55,370 nt of DNA from an uncultured Pelagibacteraceae bacterium. Lineage in GTDB: Bacteria; Pseudomonadota; Alphaproteobacteria; Pelagibacterales; Pelagibacteraceae. Below, piece after piece: positions 34,227 to 41,691 of the stretch. The notes below the pieces were generated by a model. That model was not told the DNA's origin and searched no databases. It worked only from the letters and a program-made list of their open reading frames with translations. The stretch's first letter is position 1. Every line of letters begins with the position of its first letter. Made by a program: the position numbers and the translations under genes. The stretch spans positions 1-55,370 of the forward strand of contig CACHCH010000008.1 in assembly GCA_902578255.1 (NCBI GenBank). Direction: 5' to 3'.

Positions 34227-34720
34227 TATTTTTGATCAGCCTCGTCGGTTAACTTGATGATTTCTGCAATATATTGAAGAATCATTAAAATAGCTCCTAA
34301 CATCATAGATGAATATGGTATCCAAAGAGGTGGGTCCCAAACTGTGCCAGTTGAGTAATTTTTAGTAAATGCTTCTTCAACCATTAGGAAACCAAAATAA
34401 AATAGAATTAAAAAAAATAATAAACTTAATAAAGATGTAAAAATTTTTAATCTTAGAATATTTTTTGGGGACAAAAAGTCATATATCCATTCCATACTAA
34501 CATGTGCTTTTTCACTTAAAACATAAGCGCTACCAATAAAGGTAGATGCAACTAATAACATTGTTACTAGCTCAGTTTGCCATGTAATTGCTCTTTGAAA
34601 AAAATACCTTTCGAACACTAATTCGACAATTACAAGAATTGATAAAAGTAAAGCTAGAACAGCAAATGCTCCACAAGCTTTAGCTGTAAAATCACAGAAT
34701 TTTAAATATTTATTTTTCAT
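34226..34720 (-). CDS. dctQ: TRAP transporter small permease (DctQ)
   Basis: The 164-residue protein has the four membrane segments of DctQ (about residues 12-36, 50-68, 90-112, 135-155), with the family stretch ITWQTELVTMLLVASTFIGSAYVLSEKAHVSMEW near residue 39. The gene starts directly after the T-run of an intrinsic terminator. Its only candidate Shine-Dalgarno, AGGGG nine bases upstream of ATG 34720, forms part of the terminator's 3' arm. It therefore needs both readthrough and opening of the hairpin to be made. Confidence 0.93.
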   Translation of the reverse strand: MKNKYLKFCDFTAKACGAFAVLALLLSILVIVELVFERYFFQRAITWQTELVTMLLVASTFIGSAYVLSEKAHVSMEWIYDFLSPKNILRLKIFTSLLSLLFFLILFYFGFLMVEEAFTKNYSTGTVWDPPLWIPYSSMMLGAILMILQYIAEIIKLTDEADQK

Positions 34721-34758
34721 AAAAAAAAACCCCTACTTATTATTAATAAATAGGGGTT
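34721..34758 (-). terminator. intrinsic terminator/attenuator between dctP and dctQ, containing the dctQ ribosome binding site
   Basis: On the minus strand AACCCCTA (34758-34751) pairs with TAGGGGTT (34735-34728), extended inwards after one mismatch by five A-T pairs around a three-base loop. Nine T residues (34729-34721) follow, two of them shared with the arm, and end at the base before the dctQ ATG (34720). The arm's AGGGG is nine bases from that ATG. dctP ends 14 bases upstream of the hairpin. Confidence 0.85.
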
Positions 34759-34772
34759 CTTTATATATTACT

Positions 34773-35783
34773 TTATTTAACTGCCAAAGCCATTTCCATT
34801 AATTTATCTCCACCTGGAACTTTCTCAGCAAAAGCTTTATGGGAAGATTTCTTTGCAATCTCCACCCATGCAGCATGATCTTTCTCGTCCATGTATACTA
34901 ATTTAACACCAGCAGCTTTATATGCATCCTCAAACTTTTTATCTAAATTCTCAACTTGAGCTGTCATATATTTTTCAGCTACTTTACCAGCAGCCATAAG
35001 TGCTTTTTGTTGTTTTGAATCTAAAGCATCATATGATTTTTTTGACATTAGAATTGGTTCATACATAAACCATAATCCAAATTTTCCTGGAGGTGTTGCG
35101 CAAGTTACTTGTTCATAAATTTTATAACTTACAAAACTTCCTGAGCTAGTATTTGCACCTGTTAATACACCTGTTTGAAGACCGGTATAAATTTCAGATG
35201 AAGGCATACTTTGAATACCTGCACCAGCTGCTTCTAACATTTGGTTAAATGCTTTTCCTGCAGCCCTCATAACCTGTCCTTTTGCATCACTAGGATTTTT
35301 AATACATTGAGACTTAGAAGCAAATCCGCCACCTAACCAAGCATCTGATAAAACTACAACACCTGCATCATTTATAATTCTTTTAATTTCAGTCATCATA
35401 GGACCTTTATTAAATCTTAATGCGTGATCATGATTTTTTACAGTTCCTGGCATTAAAGTTGCATCAAATTCTGGATGGAATTTAGAAGCATACGCTAAAG
35501 GAAATGCAGAAATATCCAATTGACCAGTTGTCATTGGTTTCCACTGTTCTTTTGGTTTGTATAAAGATTTCGCTGGGTAGATTCTTATATCTATTCCAAC
35601 ATTAGCTTTTTTAACTTCATCCGCAATTATTTGAACCATTTCGTGTCTTGGGTCAAATGAACCGTCAGCTCTTGGAGTTCCTGGCCATTGGTGACTTGCT
35701 TTTAAAGTTACGGCATAAGCAGAACCAATTAAAGTGAACGCAAGAACAAGTGAAGTTAAGCAAAAAGATATTTTTTTTAACAT
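34773..35783 (-). CDS. dctP: TRAP transporter periplasmic substrate-binding protein (DctP)
   Basis: The 336-residue protein has an N-terminal signal peptide (MLKKISFCLTSLVLAFTLIGSAYA, cut near residue 24) and the DctP fold opening LKASHQWPGTP. The segment GQVMRAAGKAFNQMLEAAGA near residue 168 carries the Arg that usually salt-bridges the carboxylate of the ligand. An acidic ligand is therefore expected. AGAGGGAG a few bases before ATG gives a good Shine-Dalgarno. It is first in the operon and separated from dctQ by a terminator, so it should be made in excess, as binding proteins usually are. Confidence 0.93.
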   Translation of the reverse strand: MLKKISFCLTSLVLAFTLIGSAYAVTLKASHQWPGTPRADGSFDPRHEMVQIIADEVKKANVGIDIRIYPAKSLYKPKEQWKPMTTGQLDISAFPLAYASKFHPEFDATLMPGTVKNHDHALRFNKGPMMTEIKRIINDAGVVVLSDAWLGGGFASKSQCIKNPSDAKGQVMRAAGKAFNQMLEAAGAGIQSMPSSEIYTGLQTGVLTGANTSSGSFVSYKIYEQVTCATPPGKFGLWFMYEPILMSKKSYDALDSKQQKALMAAGKVAEKYMTAQVENLDKKFEDAYKAAGVKLVYMDEKDHAAWVEIAKKSSHKAFAEKVPGGDKLMEMALAVK

Positions 35784-35818
35784 TTAATTCTCCCTCTATT
35801 GTTATTTATGATAGTAGT

Positions 35819-35847
35819 ATTAAAATGAAGATATCGCTAAGAGTCAA
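35819..35847 (-). promoter_or_regulatory. dctP promoter
   Basis: TTGACT (35847-35842) and TTTAAT (35824-35819) are spaced by 17 bp on the minus strand, with the dctP start at 35783. This gives a leader of about 28 nucleotides with a proper Shine-Dalgarno, unlike the leaderless arrangement of the divergent gene. Confidence 0.6.
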
Positions 35848-35848
35848 G

Positions 35849-35877
35849 TTAACAAAAAATACAATTAATTTTTAATA
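35849..35877 (+). promoter_or_regulatory. CoA-transferase promoter, leaderless arrangement
   Basis: TTAACA (35849-35854) and TTAATA (35872-35877) are spaced by 17 bp. Six bases separate the -10 from ATG 35884, so transcription should begin at the start codon. The -35 boxes of this promoter and of dctP are nearly adjacent back to back. Confidence 0.45.
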
Positions 35878-35883
35878 CTAATT

Positions 35884-37029
35884 ATGGACGGACCACTTAA
35901 AAACTTATTAGTTGTTGATTTAACAAGAGTTTTAGTTGGACCATATTGCACAATGATTTTATCAGATCTAGGTGCACGAGTAATAAAGGTTGAGGCTCCT
36001 GAAATAGGTGATGATTCAAGAAAATTTGGTCCTTTTGTTGAAGATTACTCAGCTTATTTTATGTCTCTTAATAGAGGAAAAGAAAGTATCGCTTTAAATT
36101 TAAAAAATTCAGATGACAAGAAAATATTTGATAAAATTTTATCTAAAGCAGATATCTTAGTTGAGAATTTTAAACCAGGAACTTTAAAAAAATGGGGATA
36201 CGGTTGGGAAGAAGTTAGTAAAAAGTTTCCTAAATTAATTTATGCTTCAGCATCTGGTTTTGGACAAACAGGTCCCTTAAAAGAATTACCTGCGTATGAT
36301 ATGGTAGTACAAGGAATGGGTGGATTGATGAGTGTAACCGGTCAACCAAATTCAGAACCTACAAGAGTTGGTACTTCAATTGGTGATATTACAGCTGGTT
36401 TGTTCACGGCGATAGGTATCAATGCAGCTTTATATGATAGACAAAAAACTGGTAAAGGTATGTACATAGATGTTTCAATGCTTGACTGTCAAATTGCAAT
36501 TCTTGAAAATGCAATTGCAAGATATTTATCTAAAAATGAAATACCTAAACCAATGGGCTCAAGGCACCCTTCTATAGCTCCATTTGAAGCATTCAAAACT
36601 AAAGACAGTTATATAATCATTGCTGCAGGTAATGATAAGTTATTTGAAAAACTTTGTAATATTTTAGAAGTTCCTGAAATGTTTAGTGATGAAAAATTTA
36701 ACTCAAATTCCTCCAGGGCAAAAAATATGGACGAACTTAAAAAAATTCTAGAAAATAAACTTTCTGCTAAATCAACCAATGAATGGGTTAGTCAAATGGA
36801 GAAAGATAAAATACCTTGTGGTCCAATATTTAATATTAAAGAAGCAGTTGAAAATCCACAAGTCGAAGCAAGAAATATGATTGTAAAAGCTTATCATAAA
36901 GTAATAGGAGATTTTAGATTGGCAGGAAACCCTATTAAAATGTCTACATATGATGATCCCGATAAAAGAGGTGACATCCCTGATTTAGATGAGCACCGAG
37001 AAAAAATAATAAAAGAATTTGTAAATTAA
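35884..37029 (+). CDS. family III (CaiB/BaiF) CoA-transferase
   Basis: Family III enzymes move CoA between carboxylic acids. The 381-residue protein shows the family pattern: LLVVDLTRVLVGPYCTMILSDLGARVIKVE at residues 8-37, FMSLNRGKESIALNLK near residue 59, VENFKPGTLKKWGYG near residue 94, ASGFGQTGP near residue 122 and the aspartate region GMYIDVSMLDCQ near residue 196. Substrates include oxalate, carnitine, succinate/malate and aromatic acids, and are not readable here. It diverges from the dctPQM-dusA-tauE-malonyl-CoA decarboxylase unit, making activation of the imported acid a reasonable guess. Confidence 0.9.
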   Translation: MDGPLKNLLVVDLTRVLVGPYCTMILSDLGARVIKVEAPEIGDDSRKFGPFVEDYSAYFMSLNRGKESIALNLKNSDDKKIFDKILSKADILVENFKPGTLKKWGYGWEEVSKKFPKLIYASASGFGQTGPLKELPAYDMVVQGMGGLMSVTGQPNSEPTRVGTSIGDITAGLFTAIGINAALYDRQKTGKGMYIDVSMLDCQIAILENAIARYLSKNEIPKPMGSRHPSIAPFEAFKTKDSYIIIAAGNDKLFEKLCNILEVPEMFSDEKFNSNSSRAKNMDELKKILENKLSAKSTNEWVSQMEKDKIPCGPIFNIKEAVENPQVEARNMIVKAYHKVIGDFRLAGNPIKMSTYDDPDKRGDIPDLDEHREKIIKEFVN

Positions 37030-37032
37030 AAT

Positions 37033-37554
37033 TTATTGATCTTCCTGAGTATCTTGTTGAGCTGGTTCTTCACTATTTGAAACTTCGTCTAAAGATACTT
37101 CACCCTCTTCATTCATAGTTTCTTCACCAACTGAACTATCGACATCGGCTTTAGCAGTTTCAGATAATTCTGCTAAATCTTCTTTTGTAACTTGAATTTT
37201 TTCTGGAGTTTTTCTTGCTCTTTTTGATGGAAGAATTGGGGTTCCACTTTTAGAAATTTCACCTTTATATAAATTTTCAAAATCATCACCTATATCTTCA
37301 TCATCTTCTGCTGTGTCATCGACTTGCTCAACATGTTTTCTAAGCTTATAAACTGCACTTTCAGTTAAATCGGATACTTGAATTTTTTCTTCTGCAATTT
37401 CCCTTAAGGAAATAACTGTATTTTTATCATTATCTCTTTCAATTGTTGGATCTATACCAGCATTTAATTGAGTAGCTCTCTCTTTAGCTACTAGTACTAA
37501 TTCATAGGGGCTATCTACTTTGTCAATGCAGTCTTCTACTGTTACTCGTGCCAT
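37033..37554 (-). CDS. rpoZ: RNA polymerase omega subunit with long acidic C-terminal tail
   Basis: Omega helps assemble RNA polymerase by clamping the beta' subunit. The N-terminal 65 residues are typical (MARVTVEDCIDKVDSPYELVLVAKERA, then DPTIERDNDKNTVISLREIAE). The rest, about residues 75-173, is a low-complexity acidic tail rich in Glu, Asp, Ser and Thr (DDTAEDDEDIGDDFENLY), broken by a short basic patch (SKRARKTPEK). Most omegas are 70-130 residues, so the tail is long. MARV at 37554 is chosen; an ATG two codons earlier (37560) is also possible. Confidence 0.93.
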   Translation of the reverse strand: MARVTVEDCIDKVDSPYELVLVAKERATQLNAGIDPTIERDNDKNTVISLREIAEEKIQVSDLTESAVYKLRKHVEQVDDTAEDDEDIGDDFENLYKGEISKSGTPILPSKRARKTPEKIQVTKEDLAELSETAKADVDSSVGEETMNEEGEVSLDEVSNSEEPAQQDTQEDQ

Positions 37555-37597
37555 GGGCATGTATCTATACAGTGAACCCTATAAAATCAAGTTTTTT

Positions 37598-38803
37598 TTA
37601 AATATATTCTGGATTTAATTTACTCCTAACTGAATAAAGCAGAATTATCGAGGTCAAAATATAACCCCCAGAAACAATAGCAATTTGCTCAATTGAAAAA
37701 TTGATGTCAATTAGAATTCCAAATAAAGCAGTCCCAAATGCAGTTGCAAAAACCATTAACGCTGTTGTGAGAGCTTTAATGGAACCAATGTATTTAACAC
37801 CATAAATTTCAGCCCATGTTGATGAACCTAAAACATTAGCTAGTCCATTTGTAATTCCAATTAGACCAAAGAAAAAAAATGAAGAAATTTCAGCATCAAA
37901 ATAAAATAAAATTACTGTTGCAAAAAAAAGTGGGATGTTCATGTAAATTAGTAATTTTCTACTTGAAAATTTATCAATTAAAAAACCTGATATAAATAAA
38001 GTAATCACAGACAATACTGAATAAACCATAAATGATTGAGCAATTACATATGGACCCCAATCTTTCGAACTTGTCATGTAGGATTGAAAAACCCAAGCAC
38101 CTGTTGCAATCCAGGGCATAGCTAACATGGTCATACAAATAATATAAAACCTATAATCTTTCAAAACCTCTATTCTTTTCCATTGTTTTATTTCTTTATA
38201 AACAATATCTTTTTTGCTTTCCTCTCTAGTATCTAATTTAATATCCTTAACCAAGAAGTAAGTGGCAATAGGTAAAACTATTATTACTAAAATAGAAATA
38301 GAAACCCAAATATCTCTCCAATGTATAAATGTAAGTAAAAAAACAATTAAAACAGGTAAGATAAATTCTGCTAAAGATAAACCTAACCAGCCAGTACTTA
38401 AAGCTCTACCTCTATTTTTTTCAAAAAACCGGGAAATTGTTGTTGTTGCAGTATGGCTTGATAAACCTTGACCTGATAATCTCATTAAAAAAATTCCAAC
38501 AAATAAAAAAATGACAGAAGAAATTTTAGAAAATATAAAACAAGAAATTGATAGAAATATAATTACATAGGATGCAAATTTTAAAATATTAACATCATCT
38601 ATTTTTTTTCCTATCCAAACTAAAACAATACTACTTAATAAAGTTGCTGATGCATAAATTGAGCCAAATTGTCCATGAGTAATAGATAAAGCATCTCTAA
38701 TACTAGAATTAAAAAGACCCAGAAAAAAACTCTGTCCAAAACTAGAAAAAAATGTAAAAATAAATCCAAATATAATTACTTTTAAACTTAAACTTTTAAA
38801 CAT
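37598..38803 (-). CDS. MFS transporter, substrate unknown
   Basis: The 401-residue protein has about 12 hydrophobic segments and major-facilitator features. A G-rich segment near the N-terminus (FFSSFGQSFFLGLFNSSIRDALSITHGQFG) is followed by the loop 2-3 region VWIGKKIDDVNILKFAS. The central cytoplasmic loop (about residues 188-215) contains KLDTREESKKDIVYKEIKQW. The start ATG is only 11 bases from the divergent start of the dehydrogenase gene. No close substrate group is recognisable; it resembles oxalate/monocarboxylate-type MFS antiporters only loosely. Confidence 0.85.
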   Translation of the reverse strand: MFKSLSLKVIIFGFIFTFFSSFGQSFFLGLFNSSIRDALSITHGQFGSIYASATLLSSIVLVWIGKKIDDVNILKFASYVIIFLSISCFIFSKISSVIFLFVGIFLMRLSGQGLSSHTATTTISRFFEKNRGRALSTGWLGLSLAEFILPVLIVFLLTFIHWRDIWVSISILVIIVLPIATYFLVKDIKLDTREESKKDIVYKEIKQWKRIEVLKDYRFYIICMTMLAMPWIATGAWVFQSYMTSSKDWGPYVIAQSFMVYSVLSVITLFISGFLIDKFSSRKLLIYMNIPLFFATVILFYFDAEISSFFFFGLIGITNGLANVLGSSTWAEIYGVKYIGSIKALTTALMVFATAFGTALFGILIDINFSIEQIAIVSGGYILTSIILLYSVRSKLNPEYI

Positions 38804-38814
38804 AGATAAAAATT

Positions 38815-39690
38815 ATGACTTTTAATGTTGCTTTCATAGGTCTTGGGGTTATGGGCTACCCAATGGCTGGATATATATCAAAAGCCGGACACAATGTAAC
38901 TGTTTTTAATAGAACAAAATCAAAAGCAGAAAAATGGATTGGTGAATACAAAGGTAAAATGGCTAATACGCCAGCTGAAGCTGCAGATGGTGCTGACTTT
39001 ATTTTTACTTGCGTTGGAAATGACAATGATCTTAAAGAAGTATCTTTAGGAGAAAATGGATTATTTAACACGGCTAAAAAAGGTTCTGTTTATATCGATA
39101 ATTCAACTGTATCAGCAGAAATTTCAAGAGAGCTTTACAAAGCCTCGAAAGATAAAGGTTTTGATTTTTTAGATGCACCTATTTCTGGTGGTCAAGCAGG
39201 TGCGGAAGGTGGAATATTAACAGTTATGGTTGGTGGTGATGAAGGCACATTTAAAAAAGCACAACCGGTTATCGATTGTTATAGTCAAAAAGTTAAATTA
39301 ATTGGTCCCTCCGGTAGTGGACAGCTAACTAAAATGATGAACCAAATGTGTATAGCTGGAACTGTTCAAGGATTGTCAGAAGCTATTAACTTTGGAATTA
39401 ATGCTGGATTAGATATGGACAAAGTTATGGAAACTATTTCAAAAGGTGCGGCTCAGTCTTGGCAAATGGAAAACAGATATCGAACAATGACAGATGATAA
39501 GTTTGATTATGGTTTTGCTGTAGATTGGATGAGAAAAGATTTAGCAATAGTTATTGAGGAAGCTAAAAGAAATGGTTCTCCAGTTCCTATTACTGAAATT
39601 GTAGATGGTTATTATGCTAAAGTTCAAGAAATGGGTGGTAATCGTTGGGACAGCTCAAGCCTAATAGCTCTATTAAAAAAGAAAAAATAA
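38815..39690 (+). CDS. beta-hydroxyacid dehydrogenase (3-hydroxyisobutyrate / tartronate semialdehyde reductase family)
   Basis: The 291-residue NAD(P)-dependent enzyme has the Rossmann motif VAFIGLGVMGYPMAGYISKAGHNVTVFNRT at residues 5-34, the substrate-binding DAPISGGQAGAEGG loop near residue 120 and the catalytic lysine region GSGQLTKMMNQ near residue 167. An Arg in NRTKS after the second strand suggests NADP preference. The family includes GarR/GlxR and MmsB; sequence alone does not separate them. PNPOx-like gene follows after three bases, so the two form an operon. Confidence 0.88.
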   Translation: MTFNVAFIGLGVMGYPMAGYISKAGHNVTVFNRTKSKAEKWIGEYKGKMANTPAEAADGADFIFTCVGNDNDLKEVSLGENGLFNTAKKGSVYIDNSTVSAEISRELYKASKDKGFDFLDAPISGGQAGAEGGILTVMVGGDEGTFKKAQPVIDCYSQKVKLIGPSGSGQLTKMMNQMCIAGTVQGLSEAINFGINAGLDMDKVMETISKGAAQSWQMENRYRTMTDDKFDYGFAVDWMRKDLAIVIEEAKRNGSPVPITEIVDGYYAKVQEMGGNRWDSSSLIALLKKKK

Positions 39691-39693
39691 TCT

Positions 39694-40299
39694 GTGACTG
39701 ATACTGTTCCTTATTACGAGGACTTTTCTGAGATCAAGAAGAAAATTTGGTCAATGCTTAATAATGCTGTCAAAGACAGAAGTTCTCCGTTTAGAATTCC
39801 AGTTTTTTCGTGTGGGGAAAATAGTAACATTGAAAGTAGAATTGTAGTTTTAAGAAAATCAGATGAAAATAATAATATAGTTCAATTTCATAGTGATATT
39901 AGATCTGATAAAATAGAAATTTTAAAAAAAAATCCTAAAGCATCTTTTCTTTTTTACGATAAAGAATTAAAAATTCAAGTTAGATTAAAAGTAGAAGCAA
40001 TTATTAATCACAATAATGATATTACAAAACAATCCTGGGAAAAAACTCAACATATAAGTAGAAAATGTTATTTAGTTGACAATGGTCCTGGCACTATTTC
40101 AGATGAACCAACTTCTGGTCTAAAACCTGAACTTGATAATTTTGATTACACAAAAGAAGAAAGTGAAAAAGGTTATAAAAACTTTACTGTTATTCAGTGT
40201 AAAATTAAGTCTATTGAATGGTTATACTTAGCAGCCAAAGGTCATAGAAGAGCAAAATTCGATTTAGAAAATAATAAAGATAATTGGCTAGTTCCCTAA
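39694..40299 (+). CDS. pyridoxamine 5'-phosphate oxidase-like FMN-binding protein
   Basis: The 201-residue protein has the split-barrel PNPOx fold: RSSPFRIPVFSCG near residue 29, SRIVVLRKSDE near 47, QFHSDIRSDKIEILKKNPKASFLFYD near 63 (FMN-phosphate Arg and Lys) and the KIQVRLKVEA strand. It lacks the C-terminal dimerisation region of true PdxH (WSP.R type) and is shorter-range related to the Alr4036-type family. GTG 39694 is the start, three bases after the dehydrogenase stop. Activity on PNP/PMP is not certain. Confidence 0.82.
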   Translation: MTDTVPYYEDFSEIKKKIWSMLNNAVKDRSSPFRIPVFSCGENSNIESRIVVLRKSDENNNIVQFHSDIRSDKIEILKKNPKASFLFYDKELKIQVRLKVEAIINHNNDITKQSWEKTQHISRKCYLVDNGPGTISDEPTSGLKPELDNFDYTKEESEKGYKNFTVIQCKIKSIEWLYLAAKGHRRAKFDLENNKDNWLVP

Positions 40300-40309
40300 T
40301 TATCTAATT

Positions 40310-41230
40310 TCAAATCCTAGACTCAATATATTTTAATATTTTTGTGTTGTAATGCTGAAAACAAGTAGCTTGATCCATCTCGTGACCGTCTTTCACTGGA
40401 AATTTATCTGTTGCTAGCTTACCTAATTTAAAACACTTTTTTCCATTAATTTTATAGTCTTCAGATATTATTATCCTATTCATTCCATCTATATTTTCTA
40501 ACCAATCAGATGTTAAACCTTCGTATGTATCTTTTGGATGTGTAAATACAAGTATAGGGGTTTTTAATTGATCTAAAATTTCTTTATTTAATTTATCTCT
40601 CAAGTCTGATTGAGCTGGTTTCTTTTTTTTAAATTTTGCAAGTGCTTCTTCAACACCATTTTTTTTTGCTTTATATTTCTTGCTTAATTTTCCAAAACAT
40701 GCGGGCGCATAAGCTATACCACCTCCAGCTTTTTCAGGATAACGAGAGAAAAATAACAAAGTTGTTAATCCTCCGCATGAATGTCCTGTAACAAATATTT
40801 GTTTTCTCGGTACACCTAAGGATACCAACTTGTCGATTAATTCAAGATTTTGCTCTACTCTCTTTTCAAGTTTATGTTTACCTACATACGGTTTTTTTGA
40901 TATCCACCATTTCATACCCATATCCCCTTCGATATGACCAGCGCAAAGATTGAAAAGCATAATGGTTTTTTCATTAACTTTCTCGTTTACTAAAGATACT
41001 CGATTTCTTATTTGATCAATTGAGGTGCACCCTTTTTGTTTTCCATCATTGGTATTTTGACCATGATTGTTAATTAGTATTATTTTATTTTCAGGATTAT
41101 CAATCGATGAAAGTTTTGTAATTTTAAAATCTTTAGAAACAAAACCCATTTTAGTAATATTATGTCCATTACTTAGTGCAGCTGTAAAACTTAATAATGA
41201 TAATAATGAAATTAAAAATATTTTTATCAT
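40310..41230 (-). CDS. secreted alpha/beta hydrolase, function unknown
   Basis: The 306-residue protein has a signal peptide (MIKIFLISLLSLLSFTAALS) and an alpha/beta-hydrolase core. ILINNHGQN near residue 51 forms the oxyanion strand, the nucleophile elbow is FVTGHSCGG with S151, an Asp follows in FTHPKDTYEG near residue 230, and the last His is in VKDGHEMDQ near residue 279. Conserved Cys pairs (KGCTS, ACFGK, KKCF, ATCF) could form disulfides in the periplasm. It resembles dienelactone-hydrolase-like lipases or esterases. The gene stands alone between convergent and divergent neighbours. Confidence 0.75.
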   Translation of the reverse strand: MIKIFLISLLSLLSFTAALSNGHNITKMGFVSKDFKITKLSSIDNPENKIILINNHGQNTNDGKQKGCTSIDQIRNRVSLVNEKVNEKTIMLFNLCAGHIEGDMGMKWWISKKPYVGKHKLEKRVEQNLELIDKLVSLGVPRKQIFVTGHSCGGLTTLLFFSRYPEKAGGGIAYAPACFGKLSKKYKAKKNGVEEALAKFKKKKPAQSDLRDKLNKEILDQLKTPILVFTHPKDTYEGLTSDWLENIDGMNRIIISEDYKINGKKCFKLGKLATDKFPVKDGHEMDQATCFQHYNTKILKYIESRI

Positions 41231-41291
41231 TTTTTAAAATAGATCATAAAATAAGAAAAAAAAATAGGATATTTACTTAGTTTTTATTGAG

Positions 41292-41318
41292 ACAATTTGT
41301 AAAAGAAAATTGTATTAT
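41292..41318 (+). promoter_or_regulatory. candidate operator and -10 upstream of the GYD gene
   Basis: ACAATTT (41292-41298) and AAATTGT (41307-41313) form a perfect inverted repeat with an eight-base spacer. It runs into a TATTAT -10-like hexamer at 41313-41318. No good -35 is seen at 16-18 bp, so a regulator may be needed. The predicted leader is about 30 bases, with a strong Shine-Dalgarno. Confidence 0.35.
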
Positions 41319-41342
41319 CCCGTGCTACATTATTAATTTTAA

Positions 41343-41349
41343 AAGGAGG
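41343..41349 (+). promoter_or_regulatory. near-perfect ribosome binding site of the GYD gene
   Basis: AAGGAGG lies five bases before ATG 41355. It is the best Shine-Dalgarno in the window and suggests high translation of the small GYD protein. Confidence 0.75.
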
Positions 41350-41354
41350 AAATA

Positions 41355-41681
41355 ATGAAAGCATACATAATGGGAAACTACACTGAAAAAGCTTTTCAAG
41401 GTTTTTTGAAAGATCCTAAAAGTGATAGAAAAGCAGTCGTAGAACAATTAACAAAAGCAATGGGTGGAACAATGCATAGTATGGACATCGTTCGTGGTTC
41501 ATATGACTTTGTAGTTGTAAATGAATTAACAAGTTTTGAAGATTTTGCAGCGGTTAAGCTTGTAGTAGAAGCTTCAGGTGCGGTTAAAAACTTAACAATG
41601 TTAGAGGCTATTGATTTTAATAAAGCAACAACTAAAGCGAGTGAAGTTGCTTCAGGTGCTTATAAAGCTCCAGGACAATAA
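41355..41681 (+). CDS. GYD domain protein
   Basis: The 108-residue protein fits the GYD domain, a small ferredoxin-like fold: MKAYIMGNYTEKAFQGFLKDP, then GGTMHSMDIVRGSYDFVVVNELTSFEDFAAVKL, with GSYD in place of the eponymous G-Y-D. A short Ala/Lys-rich tail follows. Function of the family is unknown. The strong ribosome binding site and position beside the DUF779/aldehyde dehydrogenase genes (convergent, 10-base spacer) are the only clues. Confidence 0.82.
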   Translation: MKAYIMGNYTEKAFQGFLKDPKSDRKAVVEQLTKAMGGTMHSMDIVRGSYDFVVVNELTSFEDFAAVKLVVEASGAVKNLTMLEAIDFNKATTKASEVASGAYKAPGQ

Positions 41682-41691
41682 TTAAGATTAA

